The notes under the pieces were generated by a model, which saw only the letters and a list, made by a program, of their open reading frames with translations, searched no databases and was not told the DNA's origin. The position numbers were made by a program, and so were the translations under genes. Below, piece after piece: positions 35,794-44,527 of a DNA stretch of 64,000 bases (positions are counted from its first letter, which is position 1; every line of letters begins with the position of its first letter). The stretch lies in the NCBI RefSeq assembly GCF_000621505.1, contig NZ_KK211289.1, positions 124,001-188,000 of the forward strand, in the 5' to 3' direction. This DNA comes from Ruminiclostridium cellobioparum DSM 1351 = ATCC 15832. Lineage in GTDB: Bacteria; Bacillota; Clostridia; Acetivibrionales; DSM-1351.

Positions 35794-35813
35794 CCTCCTA
35801 AGCCATGTTATGG
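35794..35813. repeat. 20-bp repeat carrying AGGAGG, copy 1
   Basis: CCTCCTAAGCCATGTTATGG, identical at 47018-47037. On the minus strand it places AGGAGG in front of a gene start, behind a small CCAT/ATGG hairpin. It is followed at both places by a similar GC-rich stretch ending in GCGGCC. Confidence 0.7.
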
Positions 35814-35868
35814 TTAAGCCGCCCGGCGGCCAGATTTTTGTTTTAAATATAATTTGGTTTGCAATTAC

Positions 35869-36603
35869 CTATCTGCCGTAAATTCTGTTTATTTCCTCAG
35901 AGTAGGTTCCATCTTCATTATATACATACAACGGGTCCATTACCTTGAGTTCAGGATTTCCTCCCCTGCTGCCCTTGATCAGAATCATGGTTGGTTTCTT
36001 AAAGGGCTTGGGGTGCACCATCCTCAGATACTTGGGTTCCACACCGCAATTTCTCATACAGCATATGATATCGGCAAGCCTTTCAGGCCTGTGCACCATG
36101 GCAAGCTGTCCTCCCGGTGCCAGCAGATCAGCCGCGGCCCCTACTACATCCTCAAGGGTGCACAGTATTTCGTGTCTTGAAATGGCCTTGTTGTCATGGG
36201 GGTTCACAAGACCGCAGCCCTTATTGGTATACGGAGGGTTTGAAACAACCACGTCAAAGCAGGCTTTGCCAAAATACCGTCTGTATTCTTTTATATCTCC
36301 GTTTACTATGCTTACTCTATTCTCAAGTCCATTGAGTCTTATACTCCGGGAAGCCATTTCAGCCATTTCGGCCTGTATCTCCAGTCCCACTATTGACCCG
36401 GCCTTTGTTTTACCTGACAGCAGAACGGGTATTATACCCGTTCCGGTCCCTATATCAAGAACCTTATGACCCTTTTTTACATCCGCAAAATCGGACAGCA
36501 AAACGGCATCCACCCCAAAACAAAAAGAACGGGGGTTTTGTATCAGCCTTAGCCCGTTCAGCTGTAAATCATCTATACGTTCATTTTCCTTTAGCTCCAC
36601 CAT
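35869..36603 (-). CDS. tRNA1(Val) adenine-37 N6-methyltransferase family protein (YabB/TrmN6-like)
   Basis: A 244-residue SAM-dependent methyltransferase. The SAM site is VLDIGTGTGIIPVLLSGKT and the catalytic motif NPPY is in VVSNPPYTNKGCG. The N-terminal stretch LIQNPRSFCFGVDAVLLSDF is typical of the YfiC/TrmN6 family, which methylates A37 of tRNA1-Val. It precedes rsmI on the same strand, as yabB does in Bacillus. It starts near the ferredoxin terminator. Confidence 0.88.
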   Translation of the reverse strand: MVELKENERIDDLQLNGLRLIQNPRSFCFGVDAVLLSDFADVKKGHKVLDIGTGTGIIPVLLSGKTKAGSIVGLEIQAEMAEMASRSIRLNGLENRVSIVNGDIKEYRRYFGKACFDVVVSNPPYTNKGCGLVNPHDNKAISRHEILCTLEDVVGAAADLLAPGGQLAMVHRPERLADIICCMRNCGVEPKYLRMVHPKPFKKPTMILIKGSRGGNPELKVMDPLYVYNEDGTYSEEINRIYGR

Positions 36604-36651
36604 GCAATATTATTTCCTTATAAAAAAGTTTATCAAAATTCCTATACGCCG

Positions 36652-36693
36652 AAAAAAGGGCCAAATAAAGGCACTTCCGCCTTTATCTGACCC
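36652..36693 (-). terminator. Terminator of the ferredoxin gene
   Basis: On the minus strand GGGTCAGATAAAGGC pairs with GCCTTTATTTGGCCC around a six-base loop and is followed by six T. Confidence 0.85.
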
Positions 36694-36707
36694 TCATTAC
36701 CCTAAAA

Positions 36708-36878
36708 CTATTGCTGTTGAGGAGCATCAACAGGACATACATTTGCACAAGCGCCGCATTCGATGCAAGCATCAGCGTCTATTACATATACGCTATCACC
36801 AGCAGCTATGCATGATACCGGACATTCTGATTCGCATGCTCCACAGCTGATGCATGATTCAGTAATAAAATATGCCAT
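36708..36878 (-). CDS. 2[4Fe-4S] clostridial-type ferredoxin
   Basis: A 56-residue protein with two CxxCxxCxxxCP motifs (CISCGACESECP and CIECGACANVCP), each binding one [4Fe-4S] cluster. This is the classical clostridial low-potential electron carrier for hydrogenases, pyruvate:ferredoxin oxidoreductase and similar enzymes. The ATG at 36878 has an AGGAGGTGTTTTTAA ribosome site. It is a single-gene unit with its own promoter and terminator, placed where Bacillus carries yabA. Confidence 0.96.
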   Translation of the reverse strand: MAYFITESCISCGACESECPVSCIAAGDSVYVIDADACIECGACANVCPVDAPQQQ

Positions 36879-36938
36879 TTAAAAACACCTCCTAATAATT
36901 AAGGAAAAACAAGCATTTGAAATATGTTTTTCGCTCTT

Positions 36939-36967
36939 ATTTTACCATCATTTTTGTCAAATGACAA
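36939..36967 (-). promoter_or_regulatory. Promoter of the ferredoxin gene
   Basis: On the minus strand TTGTCA (36962-36967) and TAAAAT (36939-36944) are 17 bases apart, with TGG before the -10. Confidence 0.65.
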
Positions 36968-37054
36968 ATTAAATTATAAAATTTTTCAAACTTTAAATTT
37001 AAGCAAAATCCCCTTAACCAATGGTATTTTACGCATTTCGAATTTCACTGAAAG

Positions 37055-37933
37055 CTAGTCCTCAAGCTGCTTCAAAACTTCCAGGTCTATATCCAGGTCA
37101 TCGTTGGCAGCAGCATTCTTGATCAGCTTTACTTCGCCTTCCTTGTAATTGTACACCCTAAGCTCTGTTTCCTTGCCAATGTCCAGCTTTATCTTCAAAA
37201 TTTCCTTGAGCAGATTCACTTCAACCACAGTTCCCTGTCCTTCGGGAGTTTCAACTATCGCACCCACCTTGGGCACCCTGTCCAGCAAATCCTCATAGGC
37301 TTCCTGCTCGTATTTCAGGCAGCACATAAGTCTTCCGCAGGTGCCTGAAATCTTTGTGGGATTAAGGGAAAGCGACTGTTCCTTTGCCATCTTTATTGAT
37401 ACCGGCTGGAATTCACCAAGGAAGGAGTTGCAGCAGAGCACTCTCCCGCAGATACCTATTCCGCCCATCATCTTCGATTCATCGCGTACACCTATCTGCC
37501 TCAGTTCTATTCTTGTCTTGAATACTGCGGCCAGATCCTTGACCAGCTCTCTGAAATCCACTCTTCCGTCAGCTGTGAAATAAAACAGCACTTTATTGTT
37601 GTCAAAGGTATATTCTACGTCTATGAGCTTCATATCCAGCTTATGGTCATTTATTTTTTGCAGGCATATATCGTATGCCTCTTTTTCCTTTTTATCATTC
37701 TCGGCAGCATGCGCTGTATCTTCATCAGTGGCTATCCGTATGACCTTTTTGAGGGGAGCCACAATTTCCGACTCTTCAACCTCCCTGTTTGGCACCACAA
37801 CAAGTCCGAATTCGATTCCTCTCGCTGTTTCAACTATTACATTCCTGTTTAAATCTATAATCAGTTCTCCGGGATCGAAATAGTAAATTTTCCCGGCAGT
37901 TTTAAATCTGACACCTACAACTTTTACCATCAA
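37055..37933 (-). CDS. ricT: RicT/YaaT (PSP1-domain) regulator of RNA processing
   Basis: A 292-residue cytosolic protein with a PSP1 domain. Its cysteine-rich stretches GICGRVLCCNSFLGEF and SGTCGRLMCCLKYEQEA match the family, in which RicT with RicA and RicF holds Fe-S clusters and steers RNase Y cleavage. This affects sporulation and competence in Bacillus. It follows holB by 15 bases on the same strand, as in Bacillus. Confidence 0.94.
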   Translation of the reverse strand: MMVKVVGVRFKTAGKIYYFDPGELIIDLNRNVIVETARGIEFGLVVVPNREVEESEIVAPLKKVIRIATDEDTAHAAENDKKEKEAYDICLQKINDHKLDMKLIDVEYTFDNNKVLFYFTADGRVDFRELVKDLAAVFKTRIELRQIGVRDESKMMGGIGICGRVLCCNSFLGEFQPVSIKMAKEQSLSLNPTKISGTCGRLMCCLKYEQEAYEDLLDRVPKVGAIVETPEGQGTVVEVNLLKEILKIKLDIGKETELRVYNYKEGEVKLIKNAAANDDLDIDLEVLKQLED

Positions 37934-37948
37934 AAAATTTCCTTTCTA

Positions 37949-38929
37949 TCAATAAACATAAGAATCTTTGATTTTCATAAGCATAACTTCAATCGCCAGT
38001 TGAAAGTTGGCATTGTACTCCAGGCTCCTTTTGGCACTCCAGACCGCATTAATGCATTTCAGCATGGCCGAGAGTTTTGCACCGGCGTTCTCAATAATCA
38101 TATCTTTTTTATCGGAATTAATCAATATGTTATAGTTTGAGGTCTGATTATATATTATTATGTCCCTAAAAAACAGAAGCATTATTCTTAACATGAATTC
38201 TGTTCTGTCATTATTTTTTTCAAACAGCTCATATATTTTAAACACATCACTGTCTCCCGGCTTAAGCAGTTGGTCTGCAGCCCGGATCACCTCATCCCTT
38301 GTCTCCAGGTACCCGGGGGATTCAACAAGCTCAAGGGCGGTACCTACCACGCCGTCGGAATAGGAAACAATAAAGTCCCATTCGGGCTTCCTCCGGCCAT
38401 ACCTTTCTTCAAGTATCTGCATTATTTCCTCATCCCGGAGTTTGTCAAACAAAATTCTCTGACACCTGGACTTTACCGTAGGTGTTACCGCCGCCCCCGA
38501 TTGCACCGTCAATATGAAAACCACATAGGGGGGCGGTTCCTCCAGGGACTTTAAAAGCGCATTCTGGGCCTGTACAGTCATACTGTCGGCGTCATTGATT
38601 ATTATTATTTTATATCTGGAATAAAGGGGTCTGATGACCAGCCCCCTTAATACATTTCTTATGTCGTCAACGCTTATACTTTTATCTGCCGAATAAATCT
38701 CCTGAAAATCAGGATTTGAACCTTCTGCAAAGAGCCTGCAGGATTTGCATTCGCCGCAGGGAGCCTGCTCTCTTTCGCACATCAGCATTGCCGCAAAGGA
38801 CAGCGCCGTTTCTCTTCTGCCGATTCCGTCAGGTCCCTCAAATATATAAGCATGACCTACATTGTCATTTTTAATTGTCTCCTGTAAGCTGGCCAGTATC
38901 TTCCGGTGACCTAACACTTTAACCTCCAT
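37949..38929 (-). CDS. holB: DNA polymerase III delta-prime subunit
   Basis: A 326-residue clamp-loader subunit of the AAA+ fold. The P-loop-like FEGPDGIGRRETA has arginine where Walker A has lysine, so nucleotide binding is probably lost. Zinc-ligand cysteines are in CEREQAPCGECKSCRLF, and SLEEPPPYVVFIL is the conserved sensor region. It lies between yaaR and ricT in the conserved replication/RNA-processing cluster. Confidence 0.93.
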   Translation of the reverse strand: MEVKVLGHRKILASLQETIKNDNVGHAYIFEGPDGIGRRETALSFAAMLMCEREQAPCGECKSCRLFAEGSNPDFQEIYSADKSISVDDIRNVLRGLVIRPLYSRYKIIIINDADSMTVQAQNALLKSLEEPPPYVVFILTVQSGAAVTPTVKSRCQRILFDKLRDEEIMQILEERYGRRKPEWDFIVSYSDGVVGTALELVESPGYLETRDEVIRAADQLLKPGDSDVFKIYELFEKNNDRTEFMLRIMLLFFRDIIIYNQTSNYNILINSDKKDMIIENAGAKLSAMLKCINAVWSAKRSLEYNANFQLAIEVMLMKIKDSYVY

Positions 38930-38996
38930 GTCCCATGTGCAGGGTCAATTGAATTGATCCGCCGGGCTCTTCAAAAAGTATTTTCAATACTCTCCG

Positions 38997-39458
38997 TCAT
39001 AACAGCAGGTCCAATATCAGACCTCTGATATCGTCGAGTTTCTTTAATATGCTCAGATTGTCCTGTTCTGATTTCAACACCTCATTTGTAAGCTCAATAA
39101 GTTCTTCATTGATCTTTTTTATTAAGGCGTATACCCTGTGCCTGCCGCGTCTGTCCAAAAAACTCTTTTTTGTAAAGCTGTGCGAGTGGGAAACCGCTTC
39201 ATCCAGAAATTCGGAAATAAGCTGCTTGTAAATCTTCAGATCACGAATGTCGGCTTTTTTCTCAAGCTTTTTACCCTGACTTTGGATCTTGTCAGCCAGA
39301 ACTTTTATTCTCTCCTCATAATTCTTAAATTCCATCTTTTTGAGAGAGGCCGAAAAAGCAGTATCTCTTTCATTTCTTATGGTTCTTTCATCCCTTCCAG
39401 GGATTGCGTTGATACCTGAAGGATTTTTGGTTGTATCCTGTATCTTAATGGCAAACAC
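38997..39458 (-). CDS. yaaR: YaaR family protein (DUF327)
   Basis: A 153-residue, mostly helical protein of unknown function. Signature stretches are YKQLISEFLDEAVSHSHSFT, then RRGRHRVYALIKKINEEL and the C-terminal LDDIRGLILDLLL. The start is GTG at 39458 with an AGGATAGGAT site before it. Its place between darA and holB is conserved in Firmicutes. Confidence 0.92.
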   Translation of the reverse strand: MFAIKIQDTTKNPSGINAIPGRDERTIRNERDTAFSASLKKMEFKNYEERIKVLADKIQSQGKKLEKKADIRDLKIYKQLISEFLDEAVSHSHSFTKKSFLDRRGRHRVYALIKKINEELIELTNEVLKSEQDNLSILKKLDDIRGLILDLLL

Positions 39459-39510
39459 ATCCTATCCTGACTATTTTCACAGCTTCAGAATTAATTGTCA
39501 TGCTGTACGA

Positions 39511-39849
39511 CTACGCTTTGTGGAATCTTTCAACATCCACAACAAATACTGTAGCTCCGCCGACAGTCACTTCAACAGGGTACGGCATGTACATTCCGTT
39601 CATTCCGTTCATGCCTCCAGGTGTTGCAGGGGTATTTATCACCTGTTTCCTGCTCTTTGATTTCTTTTCAATTATGGCTATTACTTCGTCCAGTTTTTCT
39701 TCTTCAACACCCACTAAAAGTGTTGTGTTTCCCGCCTTGAGGAAACCTCCGGAAGAGCACATTTTTGTGACTCCGAAACCGTTTTTGTTCAGTTCTTCCA
39801 TAACCTTGTGGCCGTCCTCATCATGAACAATTGCAAATACCAGTTTCAT
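39511..39849 (-). CDS. darA: Cyclic-di-AMP receptor protein DarA/PstA (YaaQ)
   Basis: A 112-residue PII-like protein that binds c-di-AMP as a trimer. It starts MKLVFAIVHDEDGHKVMEEL and has GFGVTKMCSSGGFLKAGNTT (the ligand-binding segment) and GMYMPYPVEVTVGGATVFVV. The output in Firmicutes is not settled. It follows tmk by 15 bases. Together with khtT it suggests c-di-AMP signalling in this organism. Confidence 0.95.
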   Translation of the reverse strand: MKLVFAIVHDEDGHKVMEELNKNGFGVTKMCSSGGFLKAGNTTLLVGVEEEKLDEVIAIIEKKSKSRKQVINTPATPGGMNGMNGMYMPYPVEVTVGGATVFVVDVERFHKA

Positions 39850-39864
39850 AGCAAAGCCTCCTTT

Positions 39865-40485
39865 TTAAAATAATTCATCAATATAATCTCTTACTTGAGA
39901 GGAAATCTCCTCAATGGATTTTGCAGCATCAATTGTCTTTATTCTTTCAGGATACAGAATGGACAGCTTCTTATAGCCGTCATATACGCGTCTGTGGAAG
40001 TCCAGTTTTTCCTGCTCGATCCTGTCGGCCCCGGTGGAATTTATCCTCCGTCTTACTGATATCTCAGGGTCTATATCCAGGAAAAAGGTTATGTCCGGCA
40101 CTGTTCCATTAACGGCGATCCTGTTCACATCCGCTATGATTTTCAGATCCATGCCTCTTCCTCCGCCCTGATATGCATAGCTTGAATCCACATATCTGTC
40201 ACAAATGACAATTTTGCCGTTTTCAACTGCCGGCTCTATGACTTCTGCCACGTGCTGCGCTCTCGATGCGGCATACAGAATCATTTCGGTCAAAGGGACA
40301 ATCTCTTTGTTCCGGGGATCCAATATCAGATCACGTATTATTTCACTTATTCTGGTTCCGCCGGGTTCACGGGATAAAACCACCTCACAGCCCTTTTCCT
40401 GCATATATTTCTCAAGTAATTTTATCTGTGTCGTCTTTCCCGATCCGTCAGTACCTTCAAAAGTAATAAATAAGCCTTTTTTCAT
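39865..40485 (-). CDS. tmk: Thymidylate kinase
   Basis: Tmk phosphorylates dTMP to dTDP. In about 206 residues it has the P-loop FEGTDGSGKTTQI, the DR(Y/F) motif in ICDRYVDSSYAYQGGGRGMD, and a LID-like basic segment (SVRRRINSTGADRIEQE). The ATG at 40485 is chosen for its AAGGATGCAGGC ribosome site. An in-frame ATG 18 bases upstream overlaps that site. It lies between the decarboxylase gene and darA, as in Bacillus. Confidence 0.96.
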   Translation of the reverse strand: MKKGLFITFEGTDGSGKTTQIKLLEKYMQEKGCEVVLSREPGGTRISEIIRDLILDPRNKEIVPLTEMILYAASRAQHVAEVIEPAVENGKIVICDRYVDSSYAYQGGGRGMDLKIIADVNRIAVNGTVPDITFFLDIDPEISVRRRINSTGADRIEQEKLDFHRRVYDGYKKLSILYPERIKTIDAAKSIEEISSQVRDYIDELF

Positions 40486-40603
40486 TTGCCTGCATCCTTT
40501 CAAGCCATTATCCTTTGTAATAAATCATTTTTTAATATACTTTATTATAACATAACATCATTTAATCTCTTTAATATTTTTTTAAAGCAAAAACGGTAAG
40601 TTA

Positions 40604-42076
40604 TCATTTATCCTCTTCTATTACCCGGATGCCGTCATTGCCGGTAATTCCGTTTACCTTGCCTCCGGCGGCAATTATACCGGCAATATATTGTATGCAG
40701 GCACCGGTTATTATTTCCCCGGGGTACAGGAGAGGGATTCCCGGAGGATATGGAGTTATGATATCAGCACTTATCCTTCCCGTGCTTTCCATCAGTGAAA
40801 TTTCCTCCCTTTTTGAATAAAAGGCCTGCCAGGGAAGCAGTTTTAAACTCCCGTACGCTTCTCCCGTTCCCATTCCCTTTAATATACTGCGCAGTTTCTC
40901 GGCCTTATACTCCCGGCCGGGCCGGAATCCGTCACCGGCTAAAGCTTTTAATGCCTTCAGCAGCTCTGTCATTCTCTCCCTTGTGTCAGCCACCGTAGTG
41001 ATTATTACTAAATTTTCATAATCGGCCATCTCTATCTGCGTCCGGTACTTTTCCCTTAAAAGCTTCTCAGCAAGGTAGCCGCTTATTCCAAGAGCCCTAA
41101 GATTTATTACAAGTCTGGTGGGATCCTGTATAGCTTTTATACCCATTTTTGCGGCCGGCAAAACCTTGTATGCACCGGTTTTTTCTATTTCCTTTCCGAA
41201 CCAGGTGTTGATATCCAGCAGTTCCTCGAGCTTTTTCCTGCCCTCCCGCTCCATCAGTTCCCTGGCTATATCGAGGTAGGCCATTATGATATATGAAGGG
41301 CTTGAGGTCTGAAGCATGGCCAGATTGAGCGCCAGCCTGTCCATATCAACCCTGTTTCCCTTCACATGCAGGTATGCCCCCTGTGTAACTGCCGGTAAAG
41401 TTTTGTGCGCGCTTTGAATACATATGTCTGCGCCGTGCTCCAGCGCCGGAGGAGGCAGCCTGTCACTGAAGGCCAGATGTGCGCCGTGTGCCTCATCCAC
41501 TATGAATATCTTTCCATATGAATGCACCAGGCTGCCTATTTTTTCAATGTCGCTGCATATGCCGTAATAGTTGGGCCTGGTTATGAGCACGGCGGCTGCA
41601 TCCGGATTGGCGCGCAGCGCATTCTCCACACTTTCCGGTTTTATTTCGGCAGACAGGGCGAATTCCTCATTAAACCCCGGCCGGACAAAAACAGGTTCTG
41701 CCCCCGAAAGTATAAGGCCTGACGCTACAGCTCTATGGGAGTCCCTTCCCACAATGATCTTTTGACCCCGGGCGCAGACACTCATTACAGCCGCCTGCAC
41801 CCCGCAGGTAGACCCGTTTACAAGAAAGAAGGTCTTATCTGCACCAAATGCCTTTGCAGCCTTCTCCTGAGCCTCCTTTATAATGCCTTCGGGATAGTGG
41901 AGATTATCTGTGCCCTCCACCTCGGTGACGTCCAGCTGCAGCAGGTCCTGTGCAAGCTGTCCCGGAACTCCCCTGCCCAGCTTGTGTCCCGGCATATGAA
42001 AAATATTTATATTCTCTCCCGCGTACTTGCGCAGATAATTGTATATTGGAGTGTTATAGGCTTTAATTTTTATCAC
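40604..42076 (-). CDS. Orn/Lys/Arg decarboxylase (YaaO-like, fold-type I PLP enzyme)
   Basis: A 490-residue aminotransferase-fold decarboxylase making polyamines or cadaverine. The N-terminal family motif is IFHMPGHKLGRG, the PLP pocket has FFLVNGSTCGVQAAVMS and DEAHGAHLAF, and the Schiff-base lysine is in IQSAHKTLPAVTQGA. The C-terminal domain has EGTGEAYGS-like sequence and ends YIAGIIAAGGKVNGITGNDG. The substrate (arginine, lysine or ornithine) cannot be told from sequence alone. It is first in the tmk-darA-yaaR-holB-ricT operon. Confidence 0.92.
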   Translation of the reverse strand: MIKIKAYNTPIYNYLRKYAGENINIFHMPGHKLGRGVPGQLAQDLLQLDVTEVEGTDNLHYPEGIIKEAQEKAAKAFGADKTFFLVNGSTCGVQAAVMSVCARGQKIIVGRDSHRAVASGLILSGAEPVFVRPGFNEEFALSAEIKPESVENALRANPDAAAVLITRPNYYGICSDIEKIGSLVHSYGKIFIVDEAHGAHLAFSDRLPPPALEHGADICIQSAHKTLPAVTQGAYLHVKGNRVDMDRLALNLAMLQTSSPSYIIMAYLDIARELMEREGRKKLEELLDINTWFGKEIEKTGAYKVLPAAKMGIKAIQDPTRLVINLRALGISGYLAEKLLREKYRTQIEMADYENLVIITTVADTRERMTELLKALKALAGDGFRPGREYKAEKLRSILKGMGTGEAYGSLKLLPWQAFYSKREEISLMESTGRISADIITPYPPGIPLLYPGEIITGACIQYIAGIIAAGGKVNGITGNDGIRVIEEDK

Positions 42077-42198
42077 CTGCTTTTATATTAATATCCATGA
42101 TAGTTTTTATTACAGCGTTCAAACCATTGGCTTCATTGGCTTTATTAAAGCCCAATTACATTATTGACCATAAGCAGGAAGGTGTCAACAATCCCTAT

Positions 42199-42262
42199 TG
42201 ACAATTATTGGTACTAGTCATACTATAATATTGAACAGATGTTCAATGAACTTTTGTTCAAT
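42199..42262 (+). promoter_or_regulatory. Promoter with two TetR-type operators for the 42334-44451 operon
   Basis: TTGACA (42199-42204) and TACTAT are 17 bases apart. Directly behind the -10 lie a perfect palindrome TTGAACAGATGTTCAA (42231-42246, seven-base arms, two-base spacer) and a second copy TGAACTTTTGTTCA (42247-42260). These sit where a repressor would block transcription. The TetR protein encoded as second gene of the operon is the obvious candidate. Confidence 0.7.
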
Positions 42263-42333
42263 ATAAATCAAATTGTCATGTGATAAAAATTATAATTTCC
42301 AATAGCCTGTAAATAACGTTCAAGGAGGGTTTT

Positions 42334-43788
42334 ATGAGTAAAAAAGTTTTGATTATCGGTGCCGGCCTGGCAGGCATAAGTGCAGGAATCTATTTGCAAA
42401 AACAGGGAATTCAGACCGAGATCTTTGAAATATCCGGGCAGGCCGGCGGCATGTGCATAGCCTGGGAACGCCGGGGCTACAGGTTTGACGGCTGCATTCA
42501 CTGGATGGTTGGAACAAAGGCCGGTACTCCGTTTTATAATTTGTACCGCGAAGTACACGCACTGGAGGAAGACACAGTAATCTACAATGCCCAAAGTATC
42601 AAAACCGAATTTGACGGAATAACCTATGAAATTCCAATGACCTTGAAACCCTTTAAGAACTTTTTGTTATCAGTCTCCCCGGAAGACAGTGACAAAATCG
42701 AGACCCTCTGTGCCGGGATAGGGACTATGATAACCACCAATATGCCCGCCGGGAGACCCACAGGGTTCCTGGAACTGCTGGATATTCTAAAAAACAGCCG
42801 GGGCTTTTTGAATCTGGCAAGAAAATATGTGGGAATGCATATGCGGGACTATGTGGAAGCCCTGAAAAATCCCACATTGAAATCAATTTTATATTATCTG
42901 ATACCTCCCCAGTATTCCTTTTTCGGCCTGATAATGATGCTGGGTACCCGCATGTGCGGTAATGCGGGTTATCCTCTGGGAGGCGCCCATGACGTTATAA
43001 ACAGGATGGAAGGATACTACAGGGAATTGGGCGGCAACATTCATTTTTCATCCAAAGTGGATAAAATCGTATTGAAAGACGGAAAGGCCGCAGCTCTGGA
43101 ATCCGGGGGCCGGCTTTACCAGGCAGACGCCATAGTGGCGGCCTGTGATATGTATGATGTACTCAAGAACATGCTGGGCGGCAGGTTTGCCCACAAGCAG
43201 CTGGACCTCCTGCTTGAGTCGGCCGAGCTGTTTCCTCCCATAACTGTGGCGTCCTTCGGACTTAATAAAAAATTCAATCTGCCATTTTCACATAACTTTG
43301 AATGCCCGGAGGGAATCAAAATTGATTCCGAGAGAGTTTCCCACTACCTAAATATCCGTTCCTTTGAATTCGACCCGTCCTCCGCCCCCGAGAACTGCAG
43401 CAGTGTCATGGTGGTACTGGAGTCAACACTTGAATACTGGCAGGCTTTGCGCCGGGACCATCCTGAAGACTACCGAACAAGGAAGGAAGAACTGGCCCGG
43501 GAAGTAGTTTCAGCCCTGGACAAACGGATCCCCGGCTTTAAAGACGCCGTGGAAGTAACCGATATAGCCACTCCCGCCACCTATATCCGGTATGCAAATC
43601 TGTACAAGGGTTCCTGGGAAGGCTTCGCTCCAACTCCTTCCTCCTTTAAATACAGCATAAAGAAGAAAATCGCCGGAATTGAAGGCCTCTTTCTCTGCGG
43701 ACAGTGGACAACTGTGGGCGGGGGAATATGTACGGCAGTGGAGAGCGGTAAGGAAGCTTCCAGAGCCGCGGCAAAATATCTGAAATAA
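42334..43788 (+). CDS. FAD-dependent oxidoreductase (phytoene desaturase-like)
   Basis: A 484-residue amine-oxidase/phytoene-desaturase-type flavoprotein. The N-terminal dinucleotide motif is VLIIGAGLAGISAGIYLQ, followed by the typical GGMCIAWERRGYRFDGCIHW. The C-terminal FAD motif is GLFLCGQWTTVGGGICTAV. Substrates in the family range from carotenoids to unknown lipids. No carotenoid genes are near. It is induced with, and probably repressed by, the TetR protein encoded 63 bases downstream. Confidence 0.88.
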   Translation: MSKKVLIIGAGLAGISAGIYLQKQGIQTEIFEISGQAGGMCIAWERRGYRFDGCIHWMVGTKAGTPFYNLYREVHALEEDTVIYNAQSIKTEFDGITYEIPMTLKPFKNFLLSVSPEDSDKIETLCAGIGTMITTNMPAGRPTGFLELLDILKNSRGFLNLARKYVGMHMRDYVEALKNPTLKSILYYLIPPQYSFFGLIMMLGTRMCGNAGYPLGGAHDVINRMEGYYRELGGNIHFSSKVDKIVLKDGKAAALESGGRLYQADAIVAACDMYDVLKNMLGGRFAHKQLDLLLESAELFPPITVASFGLNKKFNLPFSHNFECPEGIKIDSERVSHYLNIRSFEFDPSSAPENCSSVMVVLESTLEYWQALRRDHPEDYRTRKEELAREVVSALDKRIPGFKDAVEVTDIATPATYIRYANLYKGSWEGFAPTPSSFKYSIKKKIAGIEGLFLCGQWTTVGGGICTAVESGKEASRAAAKYLK

Positions 43789-43851
43789 TATATGGCCCCC
43801 CAGGCTTCAGCCACGATATAATATTAGAAATGATAAATGACAGAGGTACTT

Positions 43852-44451
43852 ATGAACAAAAGAGAACAGCAGCGGCTTGACCGCAGAAACCAGATACTCA
43901 ATTGCAGTCTTGATATGATTATCAGCCGGGGTTATGCCGCCACTACCATAAGAGACATAGCTAAAAAATTAAATATAAGCACAGGCCTGTTCTTCAACTA
44001 CTTTGATTCCAAGGAAAGTGTCTATGAAGAGCTGGTAAGATACGGAATGTCAGGGCCCCAGAGTGTACTCCAGGTACTTGAGAACAGCAGCGGCTCACCT
44101 GTGGTCTGCTTCGAACAACTCACGGCAGGAATTTTTAAAGCTCTGAAGACTGACTCAATGACGGCAAAAATGTTTCTTCTCATGCCCCAGGCAATGAATT
44201 CCGAGGGAGTTCCCCAAAACATAAAACAAATAGTCGACAAATTTGATCCCATGTCGCCCGTCCTCCCTTTTATCCTGAAGGGACAGGAACTGGGGGAAAT
44301 AAAACCGGGAAATCCCGAGGCACTGGCCCTTGCTTATTGGAGTGCCATACAGGGGATTGCCGAATGTGTTGTTCTCCACCCTCAAATACCAATGCCGGAA
44401 AGCAGCTGGATAGTTGATATCTTGAGGGCGAAACCCGACGATAAAAAATGA
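43852..44451 (+). CDS. TetR/AcrR-family transcriptional regulator
   Basis: A 199-residue regulator. The N-terminal helix-turn-helix (about 8-55) contains QILNCSLDMIISRGYAATTI and LNISTGLFFNYFDSKESVYEE. The C-terminal ligand domain is divergent. The ATG at 43852 is taken because AGAGGT precedes it. An ATG 15 bases earlier is unsupported. It probably binds the two palindromes at 42231-42260 and represses its own operon. Confidence 0.9.
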   Translation: MNKREQQRLDRRNQILNCSLDMIISRGYAATTIRDIAKKLNISTGLFFNYFDSKESVYEELVRYGMSGPQSVLQVLENSSGSPVVCFEQLTAGIFKALKTDSMTAKMFLLMPQAMNSEGVPQNIKQIVDKFDPMSPVLPFILKGQELGEIKPGNPEALALAYWSAIQGIAECVVLHPQIPMPESSWIVDILRAKPDDKK

Positions 44452-44527
44452 ATTATTCATACATAGTGATCAAGGCCGGTAAACGCCCCATTGACGTACA
44501 CCGGCCCCTTTTTCTCTTACACTATAT

